Shown in pieces: positions 8,084 to 16,086 of a stretch of DNA of 64,000 bases (position 1 is its first letter; each line of letters starts with the position of its first letter). Position numbers and translations under genes: made by a program. The notes under the pieces were generated by a model. That model saw only the letters and a list, made by a program, of their open reading frames with translations. It was not told where the DNA came from and made no database searches. Source of the DNA: an uncultured Bacteroidia bacterium. Lineage in GTDB: Bacteria; Bacteroidota; Bacteroidia; Bacteroidales; Prolixibacteraceae. The DNA lies in NCBI GenBank assembly GCA_903904515.1, contig CAIVCR010000013.1:1-64000 (forward strand), in the 5' to 3' direction.

Positions 8084-9523
8084 ATGAAGAACTTACGGAT
8101 TGTTGATATTTTAAAATCGGGGCAGGTGGGCACCGAGATAACAGTAAAAGGGTGGGTACGTACCCGCCGGGGGAGTAAAAATGTCAGTTTTATTGCCTTG
8201 AATGATGGCTCAACGATTCATAATTTGCAGGTTGTGGCTGAGGTGGAGAGCTTTGGTGAGGAGATTTTGAAACTAATCAACACCGGTGCTGCGATAGGTG
8301 TTACAGGAAAACTGGTTGAATCGAGTGGCTCGGGTCAGTCGGTTGAATTGCAGGCTTCTGCCCTGGAGGTGATAGGGGTTGCAGATCCTGAAAAATACCC
8401 TATTCAGCCCAAGCGTCACTCGCTTGAATTTCTGCGTGAAATGGCGCATCTGCGTCCGCGCACTGCCACTTTCAGCGCGATTTTCCGGATGCGTCATGCA
8501 ATGATATTTGCAATCCACAGCTTTTTCAACGAAAGAGGCTTTTATAATGTCCACACCCCTATAATTACGAGTTCAGATGCTGAAGGAGCGGGAGAGATGT
8601 TCCGCGTATCAACACTTCCGGCCAAAGATGCCCCATTGGATGAAGCGGGGAATATCGATTATTCCCAGGATTTCTTTGGTAAAGCTGCCAATCTGACTGT
8701 TTCTGGTCAGCTCGAAGGGGAACTTTTTGCTATGGCTTTATCCCGAATCTATACTTTTGGTCCGACATTTAGGGCTGAGAATTCCAATACTTCCCGACAC
8801 CTTGCCGAGTTCTGGATGATTGAACCCGAAGTTGCCTTCTTCGATCTGAACGACAACATGGATCTGGCAGAAGAGTTTCTTAAATACCTGATTCGGTATG
8901 CTCTCGATCATTGCATGGACGACCTTGTTTTCCTGAGTGGCAGACTGGCTGAAGAGGAGAAAAATAAACCAGCCGATCAGCGCTCAATGGAGTTGATCGA
9001 GAAACTTAAATTTGTTGCTGACAACGATTTTATCCGGCTTACCTATACCCAAGCGATTGAAATTCTTAAAAACTCCAAGCAGAATAAAAAGGGAAAATTC
9101 CAGTATCCGATAACGGGCTACGGGACTGATCTTCAAAGCGAACACGAGCGGTTCCTCGTTGAGGTGGAGTTTAAGAAACCGGTGATCCTTACTAATTATC
9201 CAAAGGAGATCAAGGCTTTCTATATGCGGATGGATGACAATGGTAAAACTGTTTCAGCGATGGATGTGTTATTCCCGCAAATCGGTGAAATTATTGGGGG
9301 TTCACAGCGTGAAGAGAGGCTTGACTTTCTGGAGCGCCGTATGGATGAAATGAACATTCCGAAAGAGGATATGGAATGGTATCTTGATACCCGCAGATTC
9401 GGAGGTTGTCCGCATGCCGGATTTGGTCTTGGGTTTGAAAGACTTCTCCTTTTTGTTACAGGAATGACTAATATTCGCGATGTTATCCCTTTTGCCCGTA
9501 CCCCTAAAAATTGCGAGTTTTAA
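8084..9523 (+). CDS. asnS: Asparaginyl-tRNA synthetase
   Basis: A class IIb aminoacyl-tRNA synthetase of 479 residues that charges tRNA-Asn with asparagine in the cytoplasm. The first 110 residues form the anticodon-binding OB fold ([21 protein letters not shown]). The catalytic core shows motif 1 around residue 140-160 ([20 protein letters not shown]), motif 2 near 226-250 ([16 protein letters not shown]) and motif 3 near 447 ([12 protein letters not shown]). [14 protein letters not shown] and the absence of a GAD insertion distinguish AsnRS from AspRS. Length is close to the usual 430-480. The gene stands alone with its own promoter and a hairpin terminator. Confidence 0.97.
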   Translation: MKNLRIVDILKSGQVGTEITVKGWVRTRRGSKNVSFIALNDGSTIHNLQVVAEVESFGEEILKLINTGAAIGVTGKLVESSGSGQSVELQASALEVIGVADPEKYPIQPKRHSLEFLREMAHLRPRTATFSAIFRMRHAMIFAIHSFFNERGFYNVHTPIITSSDAEGAGEMFRVSTLPAKDAPLDEAGNIDYSQDFFGKAANLTVSGQLEGELFAMALSRIYTFGPTFRAENSNTSRHLAEFWMIEPEVAFFDLNDNMDLAEEFLKYLIRYALDHCMDDLVFLSGRLAEEEKNKPADQRSMELIEKLKFVADNDFIRLTYTQAIEILKNSKQNKKGKFQYPITGYGTDLQSEHERFLVEVEFKKPVILTNYPKEIKAFYMRMDDNGKTVSAMDVLFPQIGEIIGGSQREERLDFLERRMDEMNIPKEDMEWYLDTRRFGGCPHAGFGLGFERLLLFVTGMTNIRDVIPFARTPKNCEF

Positions 9524-9584
9524 AACTTCGCAGGGAAAGATTCAAAATAGGTATTTGCGTTAATAATACAATCGAAATAAATTG

Positions 9585-9615
9585 ACCCCGGAGAATTAAA
9601 TTCTACCGGGGTTTC
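9585..9615 (+). terminator. Hairpin terminator after asnS
   Basis: ACCCCGG at 9585-9591 pairs with CCGGGGT at 9606-9612, and the inner AGAATT / AATTCT also pairs, leaving a loop of one base and a one-base bulge. A short T run (TTTC) follows. It sits 60 bases after the asnS stop codon. Confidence 0.65.
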
Positions 9616-9680
9616 TGTGGTTAATGGGGTGCATAAATTTTTTTTACTACCTTTAGAACGGAAAAAGGGTATACAGAATT

Positions 9681-11138
9681 ATGCAGAAATTAAGTCTCCA
9701 ACAGAAATTACTTCAGAAGCTTTCGCCACAGCAAATACAGGTTATAAAGCTGTTGGAACTGCCTGGTTTGTTACTTGAACAACGGATCAAGAAGGAGCTG
9801 GAGGAGAACCCTGTCCTGGAGATTGAAAACGAAGAGTATGGGGATTCAGACGAAGAGTTTTCCAATGAATTAAAAACGAATGAGGATCACGATAACGAAG
9901 AGTTTTCGGTGAGTGATTATCTCAATGAAGAGGATTATCCTTCCTATCGTTACAATGCACAGAACACTTCGAAAGATGATAAAGTGACTGACATCCCTTT
10001 TTCAGATGGTACCTCATTCCATGAATACCTTCAGGAACAGGTTAGTATGGAGATGCTCAATTCACGCGAGAGTATTCTGGCAGAGCATATTATTGGCAAT
10101 ATTGATGAAGACGGCTATTTGCGTCGCGATATTTCAGCCATTGTTGATGATCTTGAATTTTCTCAAAATATTAAAACCAACGAAACTGAACTGATCGGAA
10201 TCCTAAGAAAGATTCAGGAGCTTGATCCTCCTGGTGTTGGTGCCCGAAATTTAAGGGAATGCCTGCGACTGCAGATTACCCGGAAGGGGGATCTAAGACC
10301 AGAGCTTAAGCTTGCAGGGCTAATTCTGAAAGAGGCCTTCGATGAGTTTACCCGAAAGCATTTTGACAAGATCGGCCGGAAATTTGCAGTTGATGATGAG
10401 ACCCTTAAAGATGCGATTGACGAAATCCTTAAATTAAATCCAAAACCGGGAAGCTCCTTCAGCAACAATATCAGTCAGGGTAATCAGGCGATTATTCCCG
10501 ATTTTATTCTCGAAATTGTGGAGGACGAGATGCAACTTAGTCTCAACCAGCGTAATGTGCCGGAACTTAACATTAGTCGCCACTATACAAACATGCTCCG
10601 GTCATACCAGGATAACCGGAAGTCAATGACCCGTGATCTTAAAGAGGCTGTCCTTTTTGTCAAGCAAAAAATTGATTCTGCCAAGTGGTTTATCGACGCA
10701 ATCAGACAGCGGCAGGAGACCCTGATGCTGGTAATGACTGAGATCCTGATGTACCAAAAGGAATATTTTCTGGAAGGGGATGAAACAAAAATGCGCCCAA
10801 TGATCCTCAAAGATATTGCCGATCGGACAGGGCTCGATATTTCGACAATTTCGAGAGTCTCAAACAGTAAATACATCCAGACTCATTTTGGAATTTATCC
10901 GTTAAAATACTTCTTTTCCGAATCGATGCAGAAGGATAACGGTGAAGAGGTCTCGACACGAGAGATTAAATCGATATTACAGGAGTGTATCGATAACGAA
11001 AATAAGCAAAAGCCGCTCAACGATGACCTGCTAACCCAAATTTTGAATGACAAGGGTTATGAAATAGCACGCAGGACAGTCGCCAAATATAGGGAGCAAC
11101 TTGATATCCCTGTGGCCAGGATGCGCAAGGAACTTTAG
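9681..11138 (+). CDS. rpoN: RNA polymerase sigma-54 factor
   Basis: The 485-residue protein starts with the glutamine/leucine-rich activator-interacting region I (LSLQQKLLQKLSPQQIQVIKL is the region, at residues 4-24), continues with the acidic region II (about 55-95, many D and E), the core-binding domain, and a helix-turn-helix (ISTISRVSNSKYIQT, near 395-410). It ends with the RpoN box ARRTVAKYRE around residues 463-472, which reads the -24 promoter element. It directs core polymerase to promoters that need an AAA+ activator. One such activator is encoded in this window at 55046-56281. No hpf or rapZ partner gene is adjacent. Confidence 0.97.
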   Translation: MQKLSLQQKLLQKLSPQQIQVIKLLELPGLLLEQRIKKELEENPVLEIENEEYGDSDEEFSNELKTNEDHDNEEFSVSDYLNEEDYPSYRYNAQNTSKDDKVTDIPFSDGTSFHEYLQEQVSMEMLNSRESILAEHIIGNIDEDGYLRRDISAIVDDLEFSQNIKTNETELIGILRKIQELDPPGVGARNLRECLRLQITRKGDLRPELKLAGLILKEAFDEFTRKHFDKIGRKFAVDDETLKDAIDEILKLNPKPGSSFSNNISQGNQAIIPDFILEIVEDEMQLSLNQRNVPELNISRHYTNMLRSYQDNRKSMTRDLKEAVLFVKQKIDSAKWFIDAIRQRQETLMLVMTEILMYQKEYFLEGDETKMRPMILKDIADRTGLDISTISRVSNSKYIQTHFGIYPLKYFFSESMQKDNGEEVSTREIKSILQECIDNENKQKPLNDDLLTQILNDKGYEIARRTVAKYREQLDIPVARMRKEL

Positions 11139-11147
11139 GTGAATGAT

Positions 11148-11325
11148 AAGTTATGAGTTATGAGTTATGAGTTAACCTAGGAGGTAAAGTTTATCCCCTT
11201 CACTTATCTCCTATCAATCATCGCCTTATCACTCTTAACTCATCATTTATAACTTATGAAGGATACGTAATCCAAGGGAGTAGAGAGTTAAATTTTGTGA
11301 AATCCCTTTGCACTCATCACTTATA
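11148..11325. repeat. Intergenic word repeat, GTTATGA units with inverted copies
   Basis: Directly after rpoN, AGTTATG occurs three times in tandem with a 7-base period (about 11148-11174). Complementary arms follow at about 11235-11258 (TTAACTCATCATTTATAACTT) and 11311-11331 (CACTCATCACTTATAACTC). The left and right arms can fold back on each other. No coding potential is seen. The last arm touches the end of the response-regulator gene, so it may act as its terminator region. Confidence 0.6.
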
Positions 11326-11327
11326 AC

Positions 11328-12029
11328 TCAGGTAATAAACTTATAACCAATTCCTTTCAGCGTCCTGATATGGTCATTTCCGATTTTCTCACGCAATTTT
11401 CTGATATGTACATCAATCGTACGATCTCCAACAATCACGTTATTTCCCCAAACTGATTTGTAAATTTCGTCCCGGGTAAAGACTTTATCCGGCTTGGAAA
11501 CAAGTAAAGAGAGCAATTCGAATTCCTTACGGGGTAATGTAAGTTCTTTTTCATCAATGATCAGAATGTACCGTTCTTTGTCAATTACGATATCCCCGAT
11601 CGTCAATATTTTGCTATTGTCCGCACTATCGGAAGCGACTCCACCTGTTCGTTTTAGCAAGGCTTTAACGCGGCTAATCAGCACTTTGGGGCGAACCGGT
11701 TTTGTGATATAATCATCTGCACCCGCTTCGAAACCTGCTATCTGGGAATAATCCTCTCCGCGGGCAGTCAAAAAGGCGATGACCACATTTTTGCAACTGG
11801 GAAGTTTTCTGATCTCTTCACAGGCAGCAATTCCATCCATTTCGGGCATCATAACATCCAGTATAACAAGGTCTGGTTTAACCTTACCCGCCATCTCTAT
11901 GGCTTCTACACCATTTCGGGCAGAATATACCCTAAATCCCTCACGTTGAAGATTGTAGCTAACGAATTCCAAAATATCCTCTTCGTCATCGACAAGAAGG
12001 ATTCGTGGTGTATTATCCTTTTCTACCAT
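11328..12029 (-). CDS. OmpR/PhoB-family response regulator
   Basis: A 233-residue regulator: the receiver domain (1-120) has the acidic pair in LLVDDEED, phospho-acceptor Asp58 in VILDVMMPEMDG, Thr in FLTARGED and Lys in ITKPV. A winged-helix DNA-binding domain (about 140-233) ends with the typical RDEIYKSVWG and IRKLREKIGND segments. It is transcribed after its histidine kinase (gap of 83 bases) from the promoter at 13190-13220. The neighbouring phosphate transport genes point to a PhoB role, which is inference from context and general similarity, as OmpR-family members share this architecture. Confidence 0.88.
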   Translation of the reverse strand: MVEKDNTPRILLVDDEEDILEFVSYNLQREGFRVYSARNGVEAIEMAGKVKPDLVILDVMMPEMDGIAACEEIRKLPSCKNVVIAFLTARGEDYSQIAGFEAGADDYITKPVRPKVLISRVKALLKRTGGVASDSADNSKILTIGDIVIDKERYILIIDEKELTLPRKEFELLSLLVSKPDKVFTRDEIYKSVWGNNVIVGDRTIDVHIRKLREKIGNDHIRTLKGIGYKFIT

Positions 12030-12112
12030 TGGTTTTTAATAAATTGGATGCATTAATTTCAATGAACTAAATATAGGTATTTTTTAGAAATTGAAGTTAT
12101 AGATGGTTTTTT

Positions 12113-13162
12113 TTATTTATTATACTTTTCAAGCATAAAGGTAAATATTGTTCCTTTATCAACCTGGCTTTTAACGTGAATGGTTTGTTCGTGTGCTTCA
12201 ATGATATGTTTAACAATTGATAGTCCCAGACCTGTCCCTCCCTGGATCCTTGATCTGCTCTTATCGACGCGGTAAAAACGTTCAAAGATGCGGATCAGAT
12301 CCTTCTTTTCTATACCGATGCCGTCGTCACTTACTTCAATAAGCACCATTTTATCCATATCGTAAAAGGCGACATTTACGTTCCCCCCCTTTTTGCCGTA
12401 TTTAATGGCATTCCCTACCAGATTACTGATCACTTCGAAGATGCGTTTCTTATCAGCCATGACAAAAACAGGCTTATTCGCAGAACTTACAAGGTTCATG
12501 CTGATTCTCCGTTCCTTTGAATCGCGTAACTCAAATTCAAAAACCTCTTCGGTAAGTTTTACAATATCAAAGGGTTCCATTTTTATTTTGAGTTCGCCTG
12601 ATTCGAGTTTCGTGATCGATTCGAGATCTTCCACCACACTGATCATCCGGTCGATACTTTTTTCTGTCCGTTCGAGGTAGAGCCGGTTGATTTTCGGGTC
12701 CTCCAATCCACCATCAAGAAGTGTCAGAATGTATCCCTGGATGTTGAAAATGGGGGTCTTGAGCTCATGTGAAACATTTCCCACAAAATCTTTCCTGTAT
12801 TTCTCGAGTTCGCGTAACCGGTCGATCTCGGCCAGTTTATCCTCTGCCCACAGCTTTACCTCCTGATCGACCTCCCCGATAATATCTCTGTTCCCATGGA
12901 TAAGTTTGGTCATTCGTTTCATTTCGATCGGAACTTCGCGGATTGTCTTATAGATGGGTGTGATTTTATCATTTATAAGTATAGAGAGCATGTAAAGGGT
13001 TGTAAAGTAGGAGATCAGAAACAGGATCGGAATAAATATTGCCGACCAGACAGACCAGCCCAGCCAATGTGCCGCCCCCAGCAATATAGCGCCAAAGACG
13101 GTAATTATAAAGGAAGAGGTGATGGAAAGTTTCTGGGGAGTGCTTGTTTTTAAAGGAACCAT
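12113..13162 (-). CDS. Sensor histidine kinase, PhoR-like
   Basis: A 349-residue membrane kinase. Two adjoining hydrophobic segments near the N-terminus (FIITVFGAILLGAAHWLG and IFIPILFLISYFTTLYML) leave almost no periplasmic loop, as in PhoR kinases that sense through partner proteins. A HAMP-like linker follows, then HisKA with His132 (NVSHELKTP), and HATPase_c with N box (NLVGNAIKYGKKG), G1 (DDGIGIEKKD) and G2 (GGTGLGLSIVKH). I chose ATG 13162: the frame is open to a TTG at 13192, but that codon lies inside the -7 box of the gene's own promoter. It is followed by the regulator gene; the divergent genes encode PhoU-like proteins and a phosphate transporter. Confidence 0.88.
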   Translation of the reverse strand: MVPLKTSTPQKLSITSSFIITVFGAILLGAAHWLGWSVWSAIFIPILFLISYFTTLYMLSILINDKITPIYKTIREVPIEMKRMTKLIHGNRDIIGEVDQEVKLWAEDKLAEIDRLRELEKYRKDFVGNVSHELKTPIFNIQGYILTLLDGGLEDPKINRLYLERTEKSIDRMISVVEDLESITKLESGELKIKMEPFDIVKLTEEVFEFELRDSKERRISMNLVSSANKPVFVMADKKRIFEVISNLVGNAIKYGKKGGNVNVAFYDMDKMVLIEVSDDGIGIEKKDLIRIFERFYRVDKSRSRIQGGTGLGLSIVKHIIEAHEQTIHVKSQVDKGTIFTFMLEKYNK

Positions 13163-13189
13163 CAGTTGAATTATTAGAATTCTGGGGGG

Positions 13190-13220
13190 CAAAGTTAAAT
13201 TTATTTGCTCTTTCTTCCAA
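13190..13220 (-). promoter_or_regulatory. Promoter of the kinase/regulator operon
   Basis: Read on the minus strand, TTG (complement of CAA 13218-13220) is followed after exactly 20 bases by TAACTTTG (complement of CAAAGTTA 13190-13197). This is a close match to the Bacteroidota consensus. Transcription would start near 13184, giving a leader of about 20 bases before the ATG at 13162. Confidence 0.6.
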
Positions 13221-13323
13221 TTTTTCGCCGTTATTCACTAATTAACATTTATTTAATACACTATGTGCACTTTAGATGACCGCTCAGAAATACATTTGTC
13301 AACTGGAAAAAGTTAACTGTTTA

Positions 13324-14106
13324 ATGGAAAGATTCTATCCTTTTTTTTCGTTTATTCTTGGATTGGTGACAGCGTGGATAATAGTAATTATTTCACGTCG
13401 TCCAAAGAGTGTTCGTAAAAGTGATTCTGTTGTATCCGAGATGGATGAATTTTCAGAACCCTTGATAAAGGCTGAAAATGTGCTGGTAAAAACAACTGAA
13501 GACTCTTCCAATGCTATAATAATGATTTCAAAGGCGTATTATTTGGGGATTTCCGGTTTTCACTCCCAAAATATTAAGCTGCTAGAGGAGATTGAGGTGG
13601 AGATCGAAGAGTTTAATCAGAGAGCCCGAAAGCTAAAAGCAAATACTTATCGGGTTATTCAGGAACTTCAGCACGATTCAATTGAAACAGGTCATTACTA
13701 CGTTCAGATCGTTGATTATTTGCGCGAAATGGCCCACTCGATAAAGTATGTGGTACGACCGCTTCATGTACACCTTGTGAGCGATCACCGCCCTTTTGCC
13801 GAGGATCAAAATAGTGAACTTATTGAATTCAGCAATCAGGTCACCGATTTCCTGAATTTTGCCCTTCATATGATTAAGGTTTCACGGTTTGAGCAAATTG
13901 ACGAGCTGATTCTGAAACGGAAAGAGGTTCTTGGATTGATGTATGAGCAGGAAAACAGGCAAATCCGTAGGATTAAAAGAAAGGGAACAAACAGCCGAAA
14001 TTCCATTTTGTATTTTGGAGTGATGTCTGAAACCAAGCATCTTCTGCTGCAGACAGTTAATCTGGTTAAGGCGACACGCGATTTCGTGTCGTATACCAAG
14101 TCCTGA
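13324..14106 (+). CDS. Membrane-anchored PhoU-like protein
   Basis: About 260 residues with one N-terminal membrane helix (FYPFFSFILGLVTAWIIVII) followed by a long, soluble, all-helical region. The segment ELQHDSIETGHYYVQIVDYLREMAHS is typical of the helical domain fused to the C-terminus of PiT phosphate transporters in many Bacteroidota. Here it is a separate protein tied to the membrane by its own helix. I prefer ATG 13324 because the frame upstream (from 13276) reads like leader sequence. It precedes a DUF47/PhoU-like gene and a PiT gene and is divergent from the PhoR-like kinase, so a role in tuning phosphate uptake or signalling is likely, though inferred. Confidence 0.7.
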   Translation: MERFYPFFSFILGLVTAWIIVIISRRPKSVRKSDSVVSEMDEFSEPLIKAENVLVKTTEDSSNAIIMISKAYYLGISGFHSQNIKLLEEIEVEIEEFNQRARKLKANTYRVIQELQHDSIETGHYYVQIVDYLREMAHSIKYVVRPLHVHLVSDHRPFAEDQNSELIEFSNQVTDFLNFALHMIKVSRFEQIDELILKRKEVLGLMYEQENRQIRRIKRKGTNSRNSILYFGVMSETKHLLLQTVNLVKATRDFVSYTKS

Positions 14107-14223
14107 AAATTGTAGTTTAGCCTAATTCTCTGCTATTTAAAGCTGGCAATTATTTTTTTGTCCAATTCGGTTAAAAATTCTCCTTCTAAATTAGAAATTG
14201 GTGAATCCTCCACGATAAAGTTA

Positions 14224-14231
14224 TAAATTTG
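14224..14231 (+). promoter_or_regulatory. -7 promoter element before the DUF47-pit pair
   Basis: TAAATTTG matches the Bacteroidota -7 box. A TTG at 14198-14200 is the nearest -33 candidate, but its spacing of 23 bases is longer than ideal. The predicted leader to ATG 14271 is about 35 bases. This suggests the transporter pair is transcribed separately from the membrane-anchored PhoU-like gene. Confidence 0.4.
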
Positions 14232-14270
14232 CGCACTTTTAATGCTCAAACTAATTAAACCATTCATGTT

Positions 14271-14918
14271 ATGATGCTGGACAAAATATTCGGATTTCTT
14301 GTTCCAAAAGATCGCAAGTTCTTTCCTTTATTTATTGAAGCCGCAGACAATCTGGTTGTTTCTTCAGATTTACTGATTAAATTGATGGGTGAAAATGATT
14401 TGAATGAACGTGAGGTTTATATCAAATTAATCAAGGAGGCGGAACATAAAGGGGATGTGATTACCCATCAGTTACTTATCGAATTGAACGGAACCTTTAT
14501 CACCCCATTTGACAGGGAGGATATTCATCTCCTGATCTCAACAATTGATGATGTGGTTGACTATATCCATACGGCAGCCATCAGGACCCACTTTTACAAG
14601 CTCCCAACTTTCCCGGAGGAGTTTAGTAAGATCGCAGAGTATATTCATGCTGCCAATAAAGAGATTCAACTGGTTTTACGCAGCGTAAAGAATGCATCCG
14701 ATTTTTTGAAATTTGCGGAGTCTTGCGCAACGATCAGCACTTATGAAAGCGAAGTGGACTATTTATATCAGGAATACCTCTCCAATCTGTTTGAACTGGA
14801 AACAAATGCGATAAACCTGATTAAGAAACGGGATATTCTCGCCTCACTCGAAAAGGCGATTGACAAATGTGATGATGTAGCAAATGTCTTTTCATCGATC
14901 ATCGTAAAAATATCATAA
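14271..14918 (+). CDS. DUF47 / PhoU-like phosphate transport regulator
   Basis: A 215-residue all-helical protein. Its family (PF01865, DUF47) folds like PhoU and is usually encoded next to PiT transporters. Characteristic are the metal-ligand-like clusters EAEHKGDVITHQLLIELN, then FDREDIHLLISTIDDVVDYI and DKCDDVANVFSSI. The E/D-rich helices are where PhoU-fold proteins bind multinuclear metal clusters. The pit gene begins 6 bases after its stop codon, so the two are almost certainly co-transcribed. The likely job is controlling the activity of the partner transporter in the cytoplasm. Confidence 0.85.
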   Translation: MMLDKIFGFLVPKDRKFFPLFIEAADNLVVSSDLLIKLMGENDLNEREVYIKLIKEAEHKGDVITHQLLIELNGTFITPFDREDIHLLISTIDDVVDYIHTAAIRTHFYKLPTFPEEFSKIAEYIHAANKEIQLVLRSVKNASDFLKFAESCATISTYESEVDYLYQEYLSNLFELETNAINLIKKRDILASLEKAIDKCDDVANVFSSIIVKIS

Positions 14919-14924
14919 GAATTT

Positions 14925-15968
14925 ATGAATTTTACTCTGTTAATTGCCATTATTATATTGGCATTTATTTTTGATTTTATCAATGGCTTTCATGATGCGG
15001 CCAACTCAATTGCAACGGTTGTATCCACTAAGGTATTAACACCATTGCAGGCTGTGATCTGGGCTGCATTCTTTAATTTTGCCGCTTACGCCATTTTTGA
15101 GCTTCACATTGTAGATACTATTGCCAAAGTTGTAGATACCTCGGCAATAAATCTGCAGGTCATATTAGCTGGGGTAATCGCTGCAATTATATGGAATTTG
15201 ATTACCTGGTATTTAGGTATCCCTTCTAGCTCATCGCATACCCTCGTTGGTGGCTTTGCCGGAGCAGCGATTGCATTCTCCGGTTGGGGAGTTGTCCATT
15301 CGGATAAGATTATTAAAATCGCAGCCTTTATCTTTCTTGCTCCACTTATTGGAATGCTCCTTTCCTATTTCTTATCTATCGCGTTGCTATGGATCTTTAA
15401 AAGTTTTAACCCGTTCAGATTAAAACGATGGTTTAAGATTGGCCAGTTGATCTCATCAGCTTTGTTCAGTCTTGGGCATGGGGGTAACGATGCACAAAAG
15501 GTAATGGGAATTATTTCTGCCTCTTTATTGGTCTATTTCAAAACAGTAGACCCTGCACTAATTCCTCATTGGGCTCATATCACTTTTGTGGATGGGAAAA
15601 TACATGCTATTCCACTTTGGATTGTTTATGGATGTTATACCGCTATTTCCGCAGGTACTTTACTTGGAGGTTGGCGGATCATCCGGACCATGGGGGGTAA
15701 GATCACCAAATTGACACCTTTTGAAGGAGTAGCAGCTGAAGGTGCTGGTGCTATCATGTTATTTGGAACAGAAGCATTTGGAATTCCTGTCAGTACTACC
15801 CACACAATCACCGGAGCTATTATGGGTGTTGGGTTAACAAAAAGGGTTTCCGCCGTGCGTTGGGGTGTTACAGTAAATCTGCTTTATGCCTGGATTCTTA
15901 CAATCCCTGTTTCAATGGCTCTCGCAGCTGGCATCTATTGGATATTTAAGTTGCTGAATTTCGGTTGA
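14925..15968 (+). CDS. Inorganic phosphate transporter, PiT family
   Basis: A 347-residue integral membrane protein with about ten helices and the two inverted PiT signature repeats: DFINGFHDAANSIATVVSTK near the N-terminus and LGHGGNDAQKVMG around residue 185. The conserved PSSSSHTLVGG and PVSTTHTITGAIMG segments are the second pair of repeats. It imports phosphate with a cation (H+ or Na+) across the inner membrane. It lacks the C-terminal PhoU-like extension often fused to PiT in this phylum; that domain is encoded separately at 13324. A bidirectional terminator lies 24 bases downstream. Confidence 0.93.
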   Translation: MNFTLLIAIIILAFIFDFINGFHDAANSIATVVSTKVLTPLQAVIWAAFFNFAAYAIFELHIVDTIAKVVDTSAINLQVILAGVIAAIIWNLITWYLGIPSSSSHTLVGGFAGAAIAFSGWGVVHSDKIIKIAAFIFLAPLIGMLLSYFLSIALLWIFKSFNPFRLKRWFKIGQLISSALFSLGHGGNDAQKVMGIISASLLVYFKTVDPALIPHWAHITFVDGKIHAIPLWIVYGCYTAISAGTLLGGWRIIRTMGGKITKLTPFEGVAAEGAGAIMLFGTEAFGIPVSTTHTITGAIMGVGLTKRVSAVRWGVTVNLLYAWILTIPVSMALAAGIYWIFKLLNFG

Positions 15969-15991
15969 CGCCAGCGGCTTAACAAGACACA

Positions 15992-16035
15992 AAAAAGAGG
16001 TGAATTATTACATTTGTAATCGTTCACCTCTTTTT
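15992..16035. terminator. Bidirectional hairpin terminator between pit and the SusA-like gene
   Basis: AAAAAGAGGTGAA (15992-16004) pairs perfectly with TTCACCTCTTTTT (16023-16035), with a further ATTAC / GTAAT pairing inside. A/T runs on both sides let it serve the plus-strand pit gene and perhaps also the minus-strand gene that ends at 16087. Confidence 0.75.
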
Positions 16036-16042
16036 ATTTCAA

Positions 16043-16075
16043 AGCCCTGACAGGGTTTTAAACCCTGTCAGGGCT
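16043..16075. repeat. Perfect 16-bp palindrome (CCCTGACAGGG family)
   Basis: AGCCCTGACAGGGTTT at 16043-16058 and its exact complement at 16060-16075 flank a single T. The two arms are themselves nearly self-complementary (CCCTGACAGGG / CCCTGTCAGGG). Similar elements are familiar as dispersed intergenic palindromes in Bacteroidota genomes. It sits 11 bases before the end of the minus-strand SusA-like gene and could help terminate that operon. Confidence 0.75.
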
Positions 16076-16086
16076 AAACTTCTGAT

